From Halomonas sp. ALS9 (GTDB lineage Bacteria; Pseudomonadota; Gammaproteobacteria; Pseudomonadales; Halomonadaceae), in assembly GCF_001651035.1 (NCBI RefSeq), contig NZ_LXRG01000183.1:1-64000 (forward strand): 64,000 bases of DNA, given 5' to 3'. Below are positions 1 to 9,477 of the stretch, in pieces. A program made the translations under genes and the position numbers. Under the pieces are notes generated by a model. That model was not told where the DNA came from and searched no databases. It was given only the letters and a program-made list of their open reading frames with translations. The stretch's first letter is position 1; each line of letters begins with the position of its first letter.

Positions 1-20
1 ATGATCAAACTCTTCAGTTT
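1..20 (-). rRNA. rrs: 16S rRNA gene, 5' end only
   Basis: Read on the minus strand, the first 20 bases are the start of a bacterial 16S rRNA (AAACTGAAGAGTTTGATCAT, the region of the universal 27F priming site). The gene runs off the left edge, so only the 5' terminus is present. The boxA leader and a strong promoter lie behind it on the same strand. tyrS sits immediately upstream, an arrangement I also recall from Pseudomonas aeruginosa. Confidence 0.9.
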
Positions 21-180
21 AATATCTATGCGGTTCTTACCCGCCACCCGAAAGTGACAGAAGCGAACCAAACTTGGCTCAAGGTTCAAACGAATTCATT
101 TCAATTTACATTGTCATGACCGCTTGCCTTGATATTTGGTGATTTGTCACCAACGTCAGCAAGCGCCCACATGAATTACC

Positions 181-201
181 TGATCAAATTGTTAAAGAGC
201 T
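181..201 (-). promoter_or_regulatory. rrn leader boxA antitermination site
   Basis: On the minus strand this reads AGCTCTTTAACAATTTGATC followed by A, which contains the boxA core GCTCTTTAACAA recognised by NusB/NusE in rRNA antitermination complexes. It lies about 160 nt before the 16S 5' end. A 7-bp hairpin (136-142 with 147-153) follows it in the leader and may take part in leader folding or processing. Confidence 0.85.
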
Positions 202-271
202 GTTTCGCTGCGATGACTGCTTGAGCCACCTTACAAACCGTTGAACTGGCTTGCCTCAGCGAGGAAGGCGT

Positions 272-299
272 ATTCTACGCATTTCCTGGTGTTTGTCAA
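272..299 (-). promoter_or_regulatory. rRNA operon promoter
   Basis: On the minus strand a perfect -35 TTGACA (299-294) and a -10 TAGAAT (277-272) are separated by 16 bp and followed by a G+C-rich discriminator, as expected for a stringently controlled rRNA promoter. An A-rich stretch just upstream of the -35 (about 300-316) could act as an UP element. Transcription would run left through boxA into 16S. Confidence 0.8.
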
Positions 300-467
300 C
301 CGCTGTTTTCTTTAGCGAGTGAAGCGAGCGATACAGACTACTCTAACCTCCTGACAAACCTAGGCTTTTACACCTTATGCACCGCTGGTAACGCTTGGCG
401 CCCCCGGCAGCGGATGCGTACTTTACGGATTCGCTACCGAGTTGGCAAGAGCTTTTTGACAGAAAAT

Positions 468-1667
468 TCAAATAAGTGTCACACGGGCGTAACGTTTCTT
501 ACCCGCTTGGATAACGTAGCTCTTACCTGTCGCCAGCATGGTGTCTTTGGCAACGACGTCGCCGTCGACTTTGACCCGGCCATTACCCAGCATATCTTTG
601 GCCTGGGCGCTGTTGTTCGCAAGCTCAGCTCGATTGAGCACGGCCGCAATGGGTGCTTGTTCACTGCCTTCAAAATCGACCGTGACTTCCGGCAGGTCTT
701 CCGGCAGTTCGCCATCGGCCAGCTGGTTACCCGCTGACTTGTGCGCATTGGCCGCCGCTTCATCGCCGTGGTAGCGGGCGATAAGTTCCCGCGCCAGCTC
801 CATTTTGACGTCGCGCGGGTTGGCGCCCTGCTCAACGCTTTGCTTGAGCGCTTCGATCTCTTCGTTCGATTTCAAAGAGAGCAGCTCAAAGTAGCGCCAC
901 ATTAAGCTATCCGGCATGGAGACCAGCTTGTTGAACATGGAACCCGGTGCTTCATCGACACCAATGTAGTTACCCAAGGACTTCGACATCTTCTGCACGC
1001 CGTCTAATCCTTCCAGCAGCGGCATGGTTATGACCACCTGGGGCTCTTGGCCGAAGTGCTTTTGGATTTCGCGCCCCATTAGCAGGTTGAACTTCTGGTC
1101 GGTGCCGCCCAGCTCCACATCTGCTTCAAGCGCTACCGAGTCGTAGCCCTGGACCAGCGGGTAGAGAAATTCGTGGATGGCAATGGACTGATTGGCTTTG
1201 TAGCGCTTTTCAAAGTCGTCCCGTTCCAGCATGCGTGCGACGGTACTTTGGGCGGCCAGCTCAATCATTTTGGCGGCGGAGAGCTCGCCAAACCATTCGG
1301 CGTTAAAGCGCACCTCGGTTTTTTCAGGGTCGAGGATTTTAAACACCTGTTCCTTATAGGTTTCGGCGTTGGCTTTAACATCCTCTTCAGTGAGCGGCTT
1401 ACGCGTTACGTTTTTACCGGTGGGGTCGCCAATACGACCGGTAAAGTCACCGATCAGAAAGATAACCGTATGCCCTAAGTCCTGAAACTGGCGCATTTTG
1501 GTGAGCAACACGCTGTGCCCCAAGTGCAGGTCGGGGGCCGTGGGATCAAAACCCGCTTTAATACGCAGCTTGCGGCCTGAAGCAAGCTTCTTTTTTAACT
1601 CATCCTCTACCAGGATTTCATGCGTACCCCGCGACAGCAGCGCTAAAGCCTGATCCACCTCACTCAT
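468..1667 (-). CDS. tyrS: Tyrosyl-tRNA synthetase
   Basis: Cytoplasmic class I aminoacyl-tRNA synthetase that charges tRNA-Tyr with tyrosine using ATP. The 399-residue protein carries the HIGH-type motif HLGH (48-51), the tyrosine-pocket segment GGTDQKFN (187-194) and KMSKS (226-230). A C-terminal S4-type RNA-binding domain (about 335-397) ends in a KKRYARV segment. Length fits the roughly 400-residue bacterial TyrRS subtype found in Pseudomonas and Halomonas. It is transcribed toward the rRNA promoter. No clear factor-independent terminator was seen between the two. anmK is divergent. Confidence 0.97.
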   Translation of the reverse strand: MSEVDQALALLSRGTHEILVEDELKKKLASGRKLRIKAGFDPTAPDLHLGHSVLLTKMRQFQDLGHTVIFLIGDFTGRIGDPTGKNVTRKPLTEEDVKANAETYKEQVFKILDPEKTEVRFNAEWFGELSAAKMIELAAQSTVARMLERDDFEKRYKANQSIAIHEFLYPLVQGYDSVALEADVELGGTDQKFNLLMGREIQKHFGQEPQVVITMPLLEGLDGVQKMSKSLGNYIGVDEAPGSMFNKLVSMPDSLMWRYFELLSLKSNEEIEALKQSVEQGANPRDVKMELARELIARYHGDEAAANAHKSAGNQLADGELPEDLPEVTVDFEGSEQAPIAAVLNRAELANNSAQAKDMLGNGRVKVDGDVVAKDTMLATGKSYVIQAGKKRYARVTLI

Positions 1668-1741
1668 TGCCTCTCTCCACTATAATAAGAACCGCCCATA
1701 CCGGGCTCAGGTGATAAATAGTCGACGATGTTACCATGCTC

Positions 1742-1785
1742 GTTCGCCCTGGTTGAGCCTTGGTTTAGCCTTGTTTTAGCCCTGG
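1742..1785. repeat. Four 11-bp degenerate tandem repeats upstream of anmK
   Basis: Four consecutive 11-base units: GTTCGCCCTGG, TTGAGCCTTGG, TTTAGCCTTGT and TTTAGCCCTGG. They lie in the short divergent gap between tyrS and anmK, just before the anmK start. The core AGCC(T/C)TG recurs at an exact 11-bp period, close to one helical turn. This is one of several short intergenic tandem arrays in the window. No function is known. Confidence 0.6.
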
Positions 1786-1819
1786 CTGGATATTAGCCAC
1801 GCTTTGTACGAGTTTGCTT

Positions 1820-2959
1820 ATGAAATCACCGACCGCTTCGCCGCTTTATTATATTGGCTTGATGTCCGGCACTAGCCTGGACGGTATTGATGCGGCGCTT
1901 ATCGCTATCGAAGATGACTTACCACCGCGACTATTAGCAACCCACGCCGAACCGATGCCCGATGAGCTGCATCACCTACTGTTTAAACTGTGCCATGCAG
2001 AGCAGGTAAGTTTTGCGCAGCTCGCAGCCGCGGAGCACGCATTCTGCCAATGCCAAGCCCAAGCCGTGCACCAGTTATTAGCGCCGCTCTCAGTGGGTAT
2101 AGAGCAGGTCAGCGCGATAGGCAGTCATGGCCAGACTATCGAGCACGCCCCCAAAGGCCACGAGGGCGGCCCGGCCTATACCCTTCAGTTGGATAACCCT
2201 AGCTTGCTGGCAGAACTTACCGGCTGCACGGTGGTGGCCGATTTCCGTCGCCGCGACCTAGCGGCGGGAGGCCAAGCTGCACCGCTGGCACCGGCGTTCC
2301 ATCAGGCGCTATTTGGTCGAGCAGACGCGCATCAACTAGTGCTTAATTTGGGTGGCTTTGCCAATCTGACCTGGCTTTCGAGCCAATCAAGCGACCCAGT
2401 GATTGGTTTTGATACCGGGCCCGCGAATGTTTTATTGGATAGCTGGTTTGCCTTGCACCAGGGCGGCCGCTTTGACCAGGATGGCGATTGGGCCGCTAGC
2501 GGAAAGATAGATGACGGGCTGTTAGCTCGGTTGTTATCAGAGCCTTTTTTCCAGCAGCCGCCGCCAAGAAGCACAGGGCGCGAGTTATTCCACCTAGAGT
2601 GGCTACGACAACACCTCCGCGGCCAGGAAGCGGCTGCCGATGTGCAGGCGACGCTTGCCGAACTCACCGCCATCAGTGTTGCTCAAGGCGTAGAACAACT
2701 GCAGATCAATGACAGCCCCCTCACGCTGATCACCGCTGGCGGCGGCGCCCACAACAGCTACTTAATGCAGCGCCTTGCCTGCCACATTCCCTACGCAACG
2801 TTCACTTCGCCCGCGGCCCACGGCTGGCCTGAAGATTGGATTGAGGCAGGGGCTTTCGCCTGGCTAGCTCACCAGCGCCTGCATCACCTGCCCGGCAACC
2901 TGCCCTCGGTCACCGGCGCACAGGGCCCGCGGGTGCTGGGCGGCATTTATGCCAGCTAA
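1820..2959 (+). CDS. anmK: Anhydro-N-acetylmuramic acid kinase
   Basis: Cytoplasmic kinase of peptidoglycan recycling that opens and phosphorylates 1,6-anhydro-MurNAc to MurNAc-6-phosphate using ATP. The glycine-rich nucleotide loop GLMSGTSLDG is at residues 13-22. The conserved DFRRRD segment (141-146) holds the expected catalytic aspartate region, and a second glycine-rich motif TAGGGAHN lies near the C-terminus. At 379 residues it has family length. The ATG at 1820 is preferred over a TTG two codons upstream. In Pseudomonas anmK is likewise near tyrS. Confidence 0.95.
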   Translation: MKSPTASPLYYIGLMSGTSLDGIDAALIAIEDDLPPRLLATHAEPMPDELHHLLFKLCHAEQVSFAQLAAAEHAFCQCQAQAVHQLLAPLSVGIEQVSAIGSHGQTIEHAPKGHEGGPAYTLQLDNPSLLAELTGCTVVADFRRRDLAAGGQAAPLAPAFHQALFGRADAHQLVLNLGGFANLTWLSSQSSDPVIGFDTGPANVLLDSWFALHQGGRFDQDGDWAASGKIDDGLLARLLSEPFFQQPPPRSTGRELFHLEWLRQHLRGQEAAADVQATLAELTAISVAQGVEQLQINDSPLTLITAGGGAHNSYLMQRLACHIPYATFTSPAAHGWPEDWIEAGAFAWLAHQRLHHLPGNLPSVTGAQGPRVLGGIYAS

Positions 2960-2982
2960 AAGAAGAACCTGTTACCGTATAT

Positions 2983-3015
2983 GGCGCGTTAAGGATTACT
3001 CATCCTTAAAGCGCC
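2983..3015. terminator. Hairpin between convergent anmK and pilT
   Basis: An imperfect inverted repeat pairs GGCGC-TTAAGGAT with ATCCTTAA-GCGCC around a 5-base loop, with one unpaired base on each arm. It includes the pilT stop codon. There is no clear U-run on either strand, so it may be an atypical bidirectional terminator or an mRNA 3' stabiliser. Confidence 0.45.
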
Positions 3016-4040
3016 AGCGTGCCCTTCGCACTTAGCTGCGCCTCTTCTAAACTCACTGTGCCCTCTTTGACTAGCTGGGTGAGCGCAGCATCGAGGGTTT
3101 GCATACCCAAACTGCCGCCAGTTTGAATGGCCGAGTACATCTGCGCCACTTTGTCCTCACGAATCAAGTTACGTACCGCCGAGGTCGCAATCAGTACTTC
3201 GTGCGCCGCTACCCGGCCACCACTCTCACGCTTTAGCAGCGTCTGCGACACCACCGCCTGGAGTGATTCCGACAGCATTGAGCGCACCATGGCTTTTTCT
3301 TCGCCGGGAAACACATCAATAATCCGATCCACTGTTTTCGCCGCTGAAGTGGTGTGCAGCGTTCCCAGCACCAAATGACCGGTTTCAGCCGCGGTCAGCG
3401 CTAGACGAATGGTCTCCAAGTCACGCAGCTCGCCAACCAGAATCACATCTGGGTCTTCGCGCAGGGCGCTTCGCAGTGCATCGGCAAAGCTATGGGTGTC
3501 GCGGTGCACTTCGCGCTGGTTAATCAAGCAGCGCTTGCTCGCGTGAACAAACTCAACAGGATCTTCAATGGTGAGAATGTGCTCATATCGATGGTCGTTA
3601 ATATAGTCGATCATCGCCGCGAGCGTGGTGCTCTTGCCTGAACCCGTCGGCCCTGTCACCAGCACCAGGCCCCGCGGCAACATCGCCAGACGCTCAAACA
3701 CCTCACCCAGACCCAGCGTTTGCATGGAAAGAACCTGACTGGGAATGGTACGAAACACCGCCCCCGCGCCGCGCGTTTGGGTAAAGGCGTTGACACGAAA
3801 GCGCGCCACCCCCGGCACTTCAAAGGAAAAATCAATTTCCAGACGCTCTTCGTAGTCGCGCCGCTGACGATCATTCATGATGGCGTAGATCAATTTGCGC
3901 ACATCGTTATTATCGATAGCGGGCACATTGAGCCGACGAATATCGCCATCAACACGTATCATGGGCGGCAAACCTGCCGAAAGGTGCAAGTCAGAGGCAT
4001 TCTGCTTTGCCGAGAATGCTAGCAGTTCGGTAATATCCAT
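3006..4040 (-). CDS. pilT: Type IV pilus retraction ATPase PilT
   Basis: Hexameric cytoplasmic ATPase that powers type IV pilus retraction and twitching motility. The 344-residue protein has an N-terminal PAS-like domain (about 1-100), Walker A GPTGSGKST (130-138), an Asp box (EDPVEF), a Walker B region ending in DVILVGELRD, a His box (GTLHTTSAAKT) and a C-terminal SAVRNLIRE segment matching the AIRNLIRE signature of PilT. Divergent from yggS, as in Pseudomonas pilT/yggS/proC. No pilU follows. Confidence 0.95.
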   Translation of the reverse strand: MDITELLAFSAKQNASDLHLSAGLPPMIRVDGDIRRLNVPAIDNNDVRKLIYAIMNDRQRRDYEERLEIDFSFEVPGVARFRVNAFTQTRGAGAVFRTIPSQVLSMQTLGLGEVFERLAMLPRGLVLVTGPTGSGKSTTLAAMIDYINDHRYEHILTIEDPVEFVHASKRCLINQREVHRDTHSFADALRSALREDPDVILVGELRDLETIRLALTAAETGHLVLGTLHTTSAAKTVDRIIDVFPGEEKAMVRSMLSESLQAVVSQTLLKRESGGRVAAHEVLIATSAVRNLIREDKVAQMYSAIQTGGSLGMQTLDAALTQLVKEGTVSLEEAQLSAKGTLAL

Positions 4041-4072
4041 CTCTCTTCCCAGCTGCGGTAAGGTGCTTGAGT

Positions 4073-4789
4073 ATGACAGACATCGCGCTTAACGAGTCAC
4101 TCGCCCGTTCATACGATCAGGCGCGTGAACGCTTACGTAATGCATTAAAAAGCGCGGGGCGCGCCCAGGATGCAGCCCAGCTACTGGCGGTCAGCAAAAC
4201 CAAACCCGCGGCGATGATTCGCCAGGCTTGGCAGTTGGGTCAGCGTGAATTTGGTGAAAACTATCTGCAAGAAGCGCTGGAGAAGCAGACTGAGCTCGCT
4301 AATCTTGATGGCATTGTATGGCATTTCATCGGGCCGCTGCAGTCCAACAAAACCCGCTCTGCGGCCGAACACTTTGACTGGGTGCACAGCGTTGATCGGC
4401 TAAAAATTGCCAAGCGGCTAAGCGAACAGCGCCCAGCGCACCTTGCCCCACTGAATATCTGCCTGCAGGTTAATATCAGCCGCGAAGAGAGCAAAGCGGG
4501 TGTGCCGCCCGAGGAGCTGGAGATATTGGCCAGGGAAGTTGCCACACTGCCTAACCTGCGCCTGCGCGGTTTAATGGCGATACCCGCCCCGGCAGAAGGT
4601 GTGGAGGCGCAGCGCCAGCCATTAGCCGCCCTGCGCGAGGCGTTTAATGCGCTGCAAAACGCCCTCCCCGAGGCGCCGCTTGATACGCTCTCGATGGGCA
4701 TGAGCGACGACTTGGAAGCGGCGATACTCGAAGGCGCCACGCTGGTGCGCTTAGGTACCGCAATTTTCGGCGCCCGCCAGACGGCATAG
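4073..4789 (+). CDS. yggS: PLP-binding homeostasis protein, YggS/PROSC family
   Basis: Single-domain PLP-binding protein with an alanine-racemase-like barrel that buffers pyridoxal 5'-phosphate and affects amino acid metabolism. It has no established catalytic reaction. The PLP lysine lies in AVSKTKP (K42), and the family signatures GENYLQEA and HFIGPLQSNK are present, with GMSDD near the end. The ATG at 4073 is preceded by AAGGTG and is chosen over an upstream TTG, giving 238 residues. First gene of a plus-strand operon with proC and yggT. Confidence 0.94.
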   Translation: MTDIALNESLARSYDQARERLRNALKSAGRAQDAAQLLAVSKTKPAAMIRQAWQLGQREFGENYLQEALEKQTELANLDGIVWHFIGPLQSNKTRSAAEHFDWVHSVDRLKIAKRLSEQRPAHLAPLNICLQVNISREESKAGVPPEELEILAREVATLPNLRLRGLMAIPAPAEGVEAQRQPLAALREAFNALQNALPEAPLDTLSMGMSDDLEAAILEGATLVRLGTAIFGARQTA

Positions 4790-4853
4790 ACAAATAACGC
4801 TATGCTGCAGCCCATACATTACTGAGCCAACGTTTACTAAAGGGACACCTATC

Positions 4854-5678
4854 ATGGCGAACAAGATTACTTTCATTGGGGCCGGCAATATGGCCAGCGC
4901 CATTATCGGCGGCCTGATCAGCAGCGGCGTTGAACCCTCGACGATTACCGCCACCGCGCCAAACGACAGCGAACTGGCAGCGATTAAACAGCGCTTAGGC
5001 ATTAATACCGACACCGACAACAACGCGGCGGTGGCTGAGGCCGACGTGGTGGTGCTCGCGGTGAAGCCGCAAATTATGCGCAGCGTATGCGAAGCCCTGC
5101 GCGACAGCGTTCAGCGCCAGCAGCCGCTGGTGATTTCGATTGCGGCAGGTCTGGATGCTGACACTATCGACCAGTGGCTAGGTGGTCAAAACGCCATGGT
5201 GCGCTGCATGCCTAATACGCCTTCGCTGGTCGGTTACGGCGCCAGCGGCCTCTACGCCAATGCCAAGGTTAGCGACGCCCAGCGCGACGTGGCCACCCAG
5301 TTGATGGAAGCGGTCGGCATTGTCGAATGGGTGGAAGAGGAAGCCCTGTTAGATGCAGTGACCGCCGTTTCCGGCAGTGCCCCGGCCTACTTCTTTTTAA
5401 TGTTTGAGGCCATGGAAGAAGCGGCAGTTAAGCTCGGCCTACCTGCCGCCACTGCTCGTCGTCTGGCGATTCAAACCGCGCTGGGCGCCGCCACCATGGC
5501 GCAACAAAGTGAGAAAGACCCGGCCACGCTAAAACAGAACGTCATGTCACCGGGTGGCACCACAGAACGTGCCATTCACCACATGGAAGAGGCACAATTG
5601 CGCACCACGATTGCCGACGCCATGCAGGCCTGCGCTGATCGCGCCCAGGCAATGGCCAAGGAACTAAGCGGCAAATAA
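4854..5678 (+). CDS. proC: Pyrroline-5-carboxylate reductase
   Basis: Last enzyme of proline synthesis, reducing 1-pyrroline-5-carboxylate to L-proline with NAD(P)H. It has an N-terminal Rossmann motif GAGNMA (residues 9-14), the CMPNTP segment, and the P5CR signature region MSPGGTT toward the C-terminus (274 residues, usual length). A good ribosome site (AAAGGGA) precedes the ATG. The yggS-proC-yggT order is conserved in many Gammaproteobacteria. Proline is a common osmolyte, relevant if the host is halophilic. Confidence 0.97.
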   Translation: MANKITFIGAGNMASAIIGGLISSGVEPSTITATAPNDSELAAIKQRLGINTDTDNNAAVAEADVVVLAVKPQIMRSVCEALRDSVQRQQPLVISIAAGLDADTIDQWLGGQNAMVRCMPNTPSLVGYGASGLYANAKVSDAQRDVATQLMEAVGIVEWVEEEALLDAVTAVSGSAPAYFFLMFEAMEEAAVKLGLPAATARRLAIQTALGAATMAQQSEKDPATLKQNVMSPGGTTERAIHHMEEAQLRTTIADAMQACADRAQAMAKELSGK

Positions 5679-5734
5679 TACAGCCATTCAGCTAGCGCAG
5701 CCGTTAAGCTACGAATCATCAAGGAGACATAATA

Positions 5735-6328
5735 ATGGGCAATGAATTGGGCAGTGCAGGGTTAATGCTGGTCAACACCCTGATCAATATTTATCTGTTT
5801 TTACTTATGCTGCGCTTCCTGCTGCAGGCCTCGCGGGCGGATTACTACAACCCGTTAAGCCAATCGGTGGTGAAGATTACTCAACCGTTGGTGGGCTTGT
5901 TTCAAAGCTTTTTAGGCCCCGTTGCGGGCCGCTTCGACCTTGCCACGCTGGCGGCAGGCTTTGTATTGAAAGTGGTCAGCATCATCGCCATCTTTATGGT
6001 GATTGGCGTTGGCATGCCACCCATTCCTGGCCTGCTCATCGCGGGGGTAGCGGCGTTGGCGAATGCGATTTTAAAAATCTACTTCTTCGCCATGATTGTG
6101 ATGATCATCTTAAGCTGGGTAGCACCCAACGCCAGCCATCCAGGTGCATTGCTGGTGATGCAGTTGGTGGAGCCAATTATGGCCCCCGTGCGTAAGGTGA
6201 TTCCACCCCTGGGCATGATTGATCTCTCGCCTATCGTGGTATTTATCGCCATTAATCTGGTCGATGGCTTGGTGGTCGGCGCGCTGATCCGCGCAGCGGG
6301 CATCTCCGGCGCGCTGGTCGGTCTGTAA
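5735..6328 (+). CDS. yggT: YggT family integral membrane protein
   Basis: A 197-residue hydrophobic protein made of two tandem YggT repeats. Each has two membrane helices and a conserved LLMLRFLLQ / ILSWVAP-type segment followed by PLV.P.... motifs. In other bacteria the family is linked to osmotic or cation tolerance and to cell-envelope organisation, but the biochemical role is unsettled. Preceded by a strong ribosome site (AAGGAGA) 56 bp after proC and probably cotranscribed with it. Confidence 0.9.
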   Translation: MGNELGSAGLMLVNTLINIYLFLLMLRFLLQASRADYYNPLSQSVVKITQPLVGLFQSFLGPVAGRFDLATLAAGFVLKVVSIIAIFMVIGVGMPPIPGLLIAGVAALANAILKIYFFAMIVMIILSWVAPNASHPGALLVMQLVEPIMAPVRKVIPPLGMIDLSPIVVFIAINLVDGLVVGALIRAAGISGALVGL

Positions 6329-6414
6329 TGCCGACTGTCTGCCAGCTCTTTGTTGAATTGATGTCTTCATATTGATTCATTTAGTTGCACTTTTTAGCAG
6401 GACTAGCGCCTTCA

Positions 6415-7641
6415 ATGCCTGATTCAGATACGCTTGCGTTTGCAGACCGGCCGGCGGGCTCCGTCGGCTTGGTTACCCCGCACGTAGCCCGCTTCGACAC
6501 GCCGCTCGCCCTTGCCTGCGGCAAAGTGCTACCTGCCTACGAGCTGATTTACGAAACCTACGGCACGCTGAACGCTGAGCGCAGCAACGCAGTGCTAATT
6601 TGCCACGCGCTTTCCGGCCATCACCACGCGGCAGGCTACCACAGCGAAGAAGATCGTAAGCCTGGCTGGTGGGATGCCCATATCGGCCCCGGCAAAGCGA
6701 TCGACACTAATCGCTTTTTTGTGGTTTCGCTGAACAACCTGGGTGGCTGCCACGGCAGCACCGGGCCAGTCAGCCACAACCCTGACACCGGCCGCCAGTG
6801 GGGGCCCGAGTTTCCCATGGTCACGGTAAGCGACTGGGTGGCAAGTCAAGCACGCCTTGCCGACCACTTAGGGATTGAGCGCTGGGCCGCGGCTGTAGGC
6901 GGCAGTCTAGGCGGCATGCAGGTAATGCAGTGGACGATGACTTACCCAGAGCGGGTCGCCAACGCGGTAGTGATTGCCGCCACGCCCCGGCTCTCGGCGC
7001 AAAATATCGCCTTTAATGAAGTAGCCCGCCAGGCGATTCGCTCTGACCCAGAGTTCTTCGACGGCAGGTACGCCGAGCACGACACCGTGCCCAAGCGCGG
7101 GCTTAAGCTTGCGCGCATGGTGGGGCATATCACCTACCTGTCAGAAGACGCTATGGGCAGCAAATTTGGCCGCGATCTGCGCAGCGACGACCTTAACTTC
7201 GGCTTCGACGTTGAGTTCCAGGTCGAGTCCTATTTGCGCTATCAGGGCGACACTTTTTCCACTGCCTTTGACGCCAATACCTATCTGTTGATGACCAAGG
7301 CGCTGGACTACTTTGACCCTTCCGCCACCCAAGGTGGCGATCTTGCCAACGCCCTAGCCCCAGCGCAGTGCCCGTTTTTGATTGTCAGCTTCACCACCGA
7401 CTGGCGCTTCCCCCCCTCGCGTTCCCGCGAGCTGGTCGATGCGCTCACCCGCGCGGGTAAAGCGGTTAGCTACGCCAACATTGACTCGCCCCATGGGCAC
7501 GATGCTTTCTTACTTTCTGAACCGCGCTACGACGCTATCTTCAGCGCCTTTATGAACCGCGCCGCCCGTGAGCTTAACCTCACCGAAGCGGGTGGAGATG
7601 GCGCAGATAAAGACGAACCGAGCACGGAGGAATCGCTATGA
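6415..7641 (+). CDS. metX: Homoserine O-acyltransferase (MetX family)
   Basis: Alpha/beta-hydrolase-fold enzyme that acylates L-homoserine in the first committed step of methionine synthesis. The nucleophile is in GGSLGG (S164), with Asp in TTDWRF (D329) and His in HGHDAF (H362) completing the triad. Related gammaproteobacterial enzymes have been assigned succinyl-CoA rather than acetyl-CoA, so the acyl donor is not decided here. The ATG at 6415 follows AGGA and aligns with Pseudomonas MetX, giving 408 residues. It overlaps metW by 4 bases, so the two are translationally coupled. Confidence 0.95.
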   Translation: MPDSDTLAFADRPAGSVGLVTPHVARFDTPLALACGKVLPAYELIYETYGTLNAERSNAVLICHALSGHHHAAGYHSEEDRKPGWWDAHIGPGKAIDTNRFFVVSLNNLGGCHGSTGPVSHNPDTGRQWGPEFPMVTVSDWVASQARLADHLGIERWAAAVGGSLGGMQVMQWTMTYPERVANAVVIAATPRLSAQNIAFNEVARQAIRSDPEFFDGRYAEHDTVPKRGLKLARMVGHITYLSEDAMGSKFGRDLRSDDLNFGFDVEFQVESYLRYQGDTFSTAFDANTYLLMTKALDYFDPSATQGGDLANALAPAQCPFLIVSFTTDWRFPPSRSRELVDALTRAGKAVSYANIDSPHGHDAFLLSEPRYDAIFSAFMNRAARELNLTEAGGDGADKDEPSTEESL

Positions 7642-8234
7642 TGCGCGCCGATCTTGAGCTGATTTACGACTGGGTGCCCGAAGGCGCGCACGTACTCGAC
7701 CTCGCCTGCGGCGACGGCGAACTGCTGGAGACGCTGGCACGCAATAAAGGTGTGACTGGCTACGGCTTGGAAATCGACCATGAAGGGATCAATGCCTGCG
7801 TCGCCCGTGGCGTCAACGTGATTGAGCACAACCTGGATGACGGTTTAAGCAGCTTCTGCGATAACAGCTACGATCAGGTGATCATGACCCAGGCGCTACA
7901 GGCGCTTCGCCGCCCGGACAAAATGCTTGATGAAATGCTGCGCGTCGCCGAAGAGGGCATCATCACCTTCCCCAACTTCGCCTACTGGCGTCACCGCGTG
8001 CATTTGGGTCTGCGCGGCTATATGCCGGTCTCCAAATCTCTGCCCCATGCCTGGTACGACACCCCCAACATCCACCTCTCGACGTTCAACGACTTTGAGC
8101 ACCTATGCCGTGAGAAGGGCTTGATGATTGTTGATCGCGCGGTAGGCGTGGGGGATCATCAAGGTCACTGGAAATCGCGGCTATGGCCCAATCTGTTTGG
8201 TGAGATTGCCATTTTCCGCGTTCGCCGCCGCTAA
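7638..8234 (+). CDS. metW: Methionine biosynthesis protein MetW
   Basis: Small class I SAM-dependent methyltransferase-like protein almost always paired with metX. The SAM motif [11 protein letters not shown] lies at residues 19-29, followed by the acidic strand end GLEID. At 198 residues it has standard length. The start ATGATG overlaps the metX stop. MetW is reported to help MetX activity in some proteobacteria. Whether it methylates anything is unclear. Confidence 0.94.
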   Translation: MMRADLELIYDWVPEGAHVLDLACGDGELLETLARNKGVTGYGLEIDHEGINACVARGVNVIEHNLDDGLSSFCDNSYDQVIMTQALQALRRPDKMLDEMLRVAEEGIITFPNFAYWRHRVHLGLRGYMPVSKSLPHAWYDTPNIHLSTFNDFEHLCREKGLMIVDRAVGVGDHQGHWKSRLWPNLFGEIAIFRVRRR

Positions 8235-8261
8235 GCTTTACGCTAATCAGGAGGTACGACC

Positions 8262-8723
8262 ATGCTACGCCGCCTAATGATGAGTGCCGCCCTTATCGGC
8301 ATGCTCTTCGCCACTACTTTCGCCACGACGGCTGCCTATGCGGAGCAGTTTGTCAGCGTGGGTGATTACGAGATTCACTACAGCGCAGTGAACAGCAGCT
8401 TTTTAACCCCGGAGGTGGCTCAAGCGAACAATCTTCAACGCAGCGCTACCCGCGGCTTGGTCAATGTGAGTGTTCGCGAGCGCCAGGACGATGGCAGCAC
8501 CCGTCCGGTTAACGCCAGCGTGCAAGGCCACGTTAGCGGCTTAACCGGCGTTCAAGAGTCGCTCAGCTTTCGCACTGTGCATGACGGCGATGCCACCTAC
8601 CACCTAGCGCCTTTTACCATGCGCGAAGATGAAGGCATGCGCTTTGAGCTAAGTGTTCGCTACGACCGCAACGCGGCTCCCGAAACGGTCAACTTTATTC
8701 AGCGTTTTTATATTGATCGCTAG
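8262..8723 (+). CDS. DUF4426 periplasmic protein
   Basis: A 153-residue exported protein. It has an N-terminal signal peptide (basic start, hydrophobic core, predicted cleavage after AYA near residue 27) and a beta-rich domain resembling DUF4426, with the typical opening FVSVGDYEIHYSAVNSSFL. The function is unknown. I recall the family lying after metXW in Pseudomonas as well, which suggests a conserved but unexplained association. A good ribosome site (AGGAGG) lies 7 bp before the ATG, 27 bp after metW, probably the last gene of the operon. Confidence 0.85.
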   Translation: MLRRLMMSAALIGMLFATTFATTAAYAEQFVSVGDYEIHYSAVNSSFLTPEVAQANNLQRSATRGLVNVSVRERQDDGSTRPVNASVQGHVSGLTGVQESLSFRTVHDGDATYHLAPFTMREDEGMRFELSVRYDRNAAPETVNFIQRFYIDR

Positions 8724-8730
8724 GCACTAT

Positions 8731-9477
8731 TTATATAAAACTCGCGTGCCGCACCGGCAGACTGCGGTTTAACCGTACGCCAATGGGGCGCCCCTGCTCC
8801 CGCACCACCTCAATACCGTAGGCCAGCACTTCCACACCGCTGGCCGCAGCTTCCCCCAGAGCCGCTGCGTACGTCGCGTCAATATGCGCAGCGGCGGCCA
8901 CGTCAGCAATGCCCTCGTGGGCGACACAAAACAGCAGCACCGCTCGCTCGCCCTGCTCCGCCAGCGCCTGAAGTGAACGCAAGTGCTTGGTGCCACGCAC
9001 GCTGACCGAATCGGGGAAGTAGCCGTGGCCATCCTGCTCTTTGAGGGTGACCTGCTTCACCTCGATATACACCCGCCCCTGCTCTGGATCGTCCAGCCTA
9101 AAATCGAGCCGGGCATCGGCGACTTTCACCTCCCGGCGCAGCGTGGCGTAGCCTGCCAAGGGTGCCAACGCTCCCGCCTCCAGCGCTGCCTCCACAATGC
9201 GATTCGCGCGGCCGGTATGCACCGAGGCAAGCGCCACCGGCCCATCCGCCTGCGGCAGCTCGATAAACTCCCACGTCCAGGCAAGCTTACGCTTGGGGTT
9301 ATCGCTGGGAGACAGCCACACTCGGCAGCCTGGTACATTCACCGCTTTCATCGAACCGGTATTGGGGCAATGGGCGACCACCTCGCGCCCATCGTCCAAG
9401 CGCACATCGGCCAGAAAGCGCTTGTAGCGTTTGAGTAGCGTGCCCGGCACAAGCTCGGGATAGCCGCCCAGCATCAA
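8731..9477 (-). CDS. sfsA: SfsA family DNA-binding/nuclease-like protein
   Basis: Homolog of E. coli sugar fermentation stimulation protein SfsA (248 residues). It has an N-terminal OB-like domain (VPGTLLKRYKRFLADV, HCPNTGSM) and a C-terminal PD-(D/E)XK-like core (DARLDFRL followed by VYIEVKQVTL). The original maltose-gene phenotype is from E. coli; the molecular role is uncertain. It overlaps the upstream aminotransferase by 4 bases, and dksA and gluQRS are close, matching sfsA-dksA-gluQ in E. coli. Confidence 0.93.
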   Translation of the reverse strand: MMLGGYPELVPGTLLKRYKRFLADVRLDDGREVVAHCPNTGSMKAVNVPGCRVWLSPSDNPKRKLAWTWEFIELPQADGPVALASVHTGRANRIVEAALEAGALAPLAGYATLRREVKVADARLDFRLDDPEQGRVYIEVKQVTLKEQDGHGYFPDSVSVRGTKHLRSLQALAEQGERAVLLFCVAHEGIADVAAAAHIDATYAAALGEAAASGVEVLAYGIEVVREQGRPIGVRLNRSLPVRHASFI

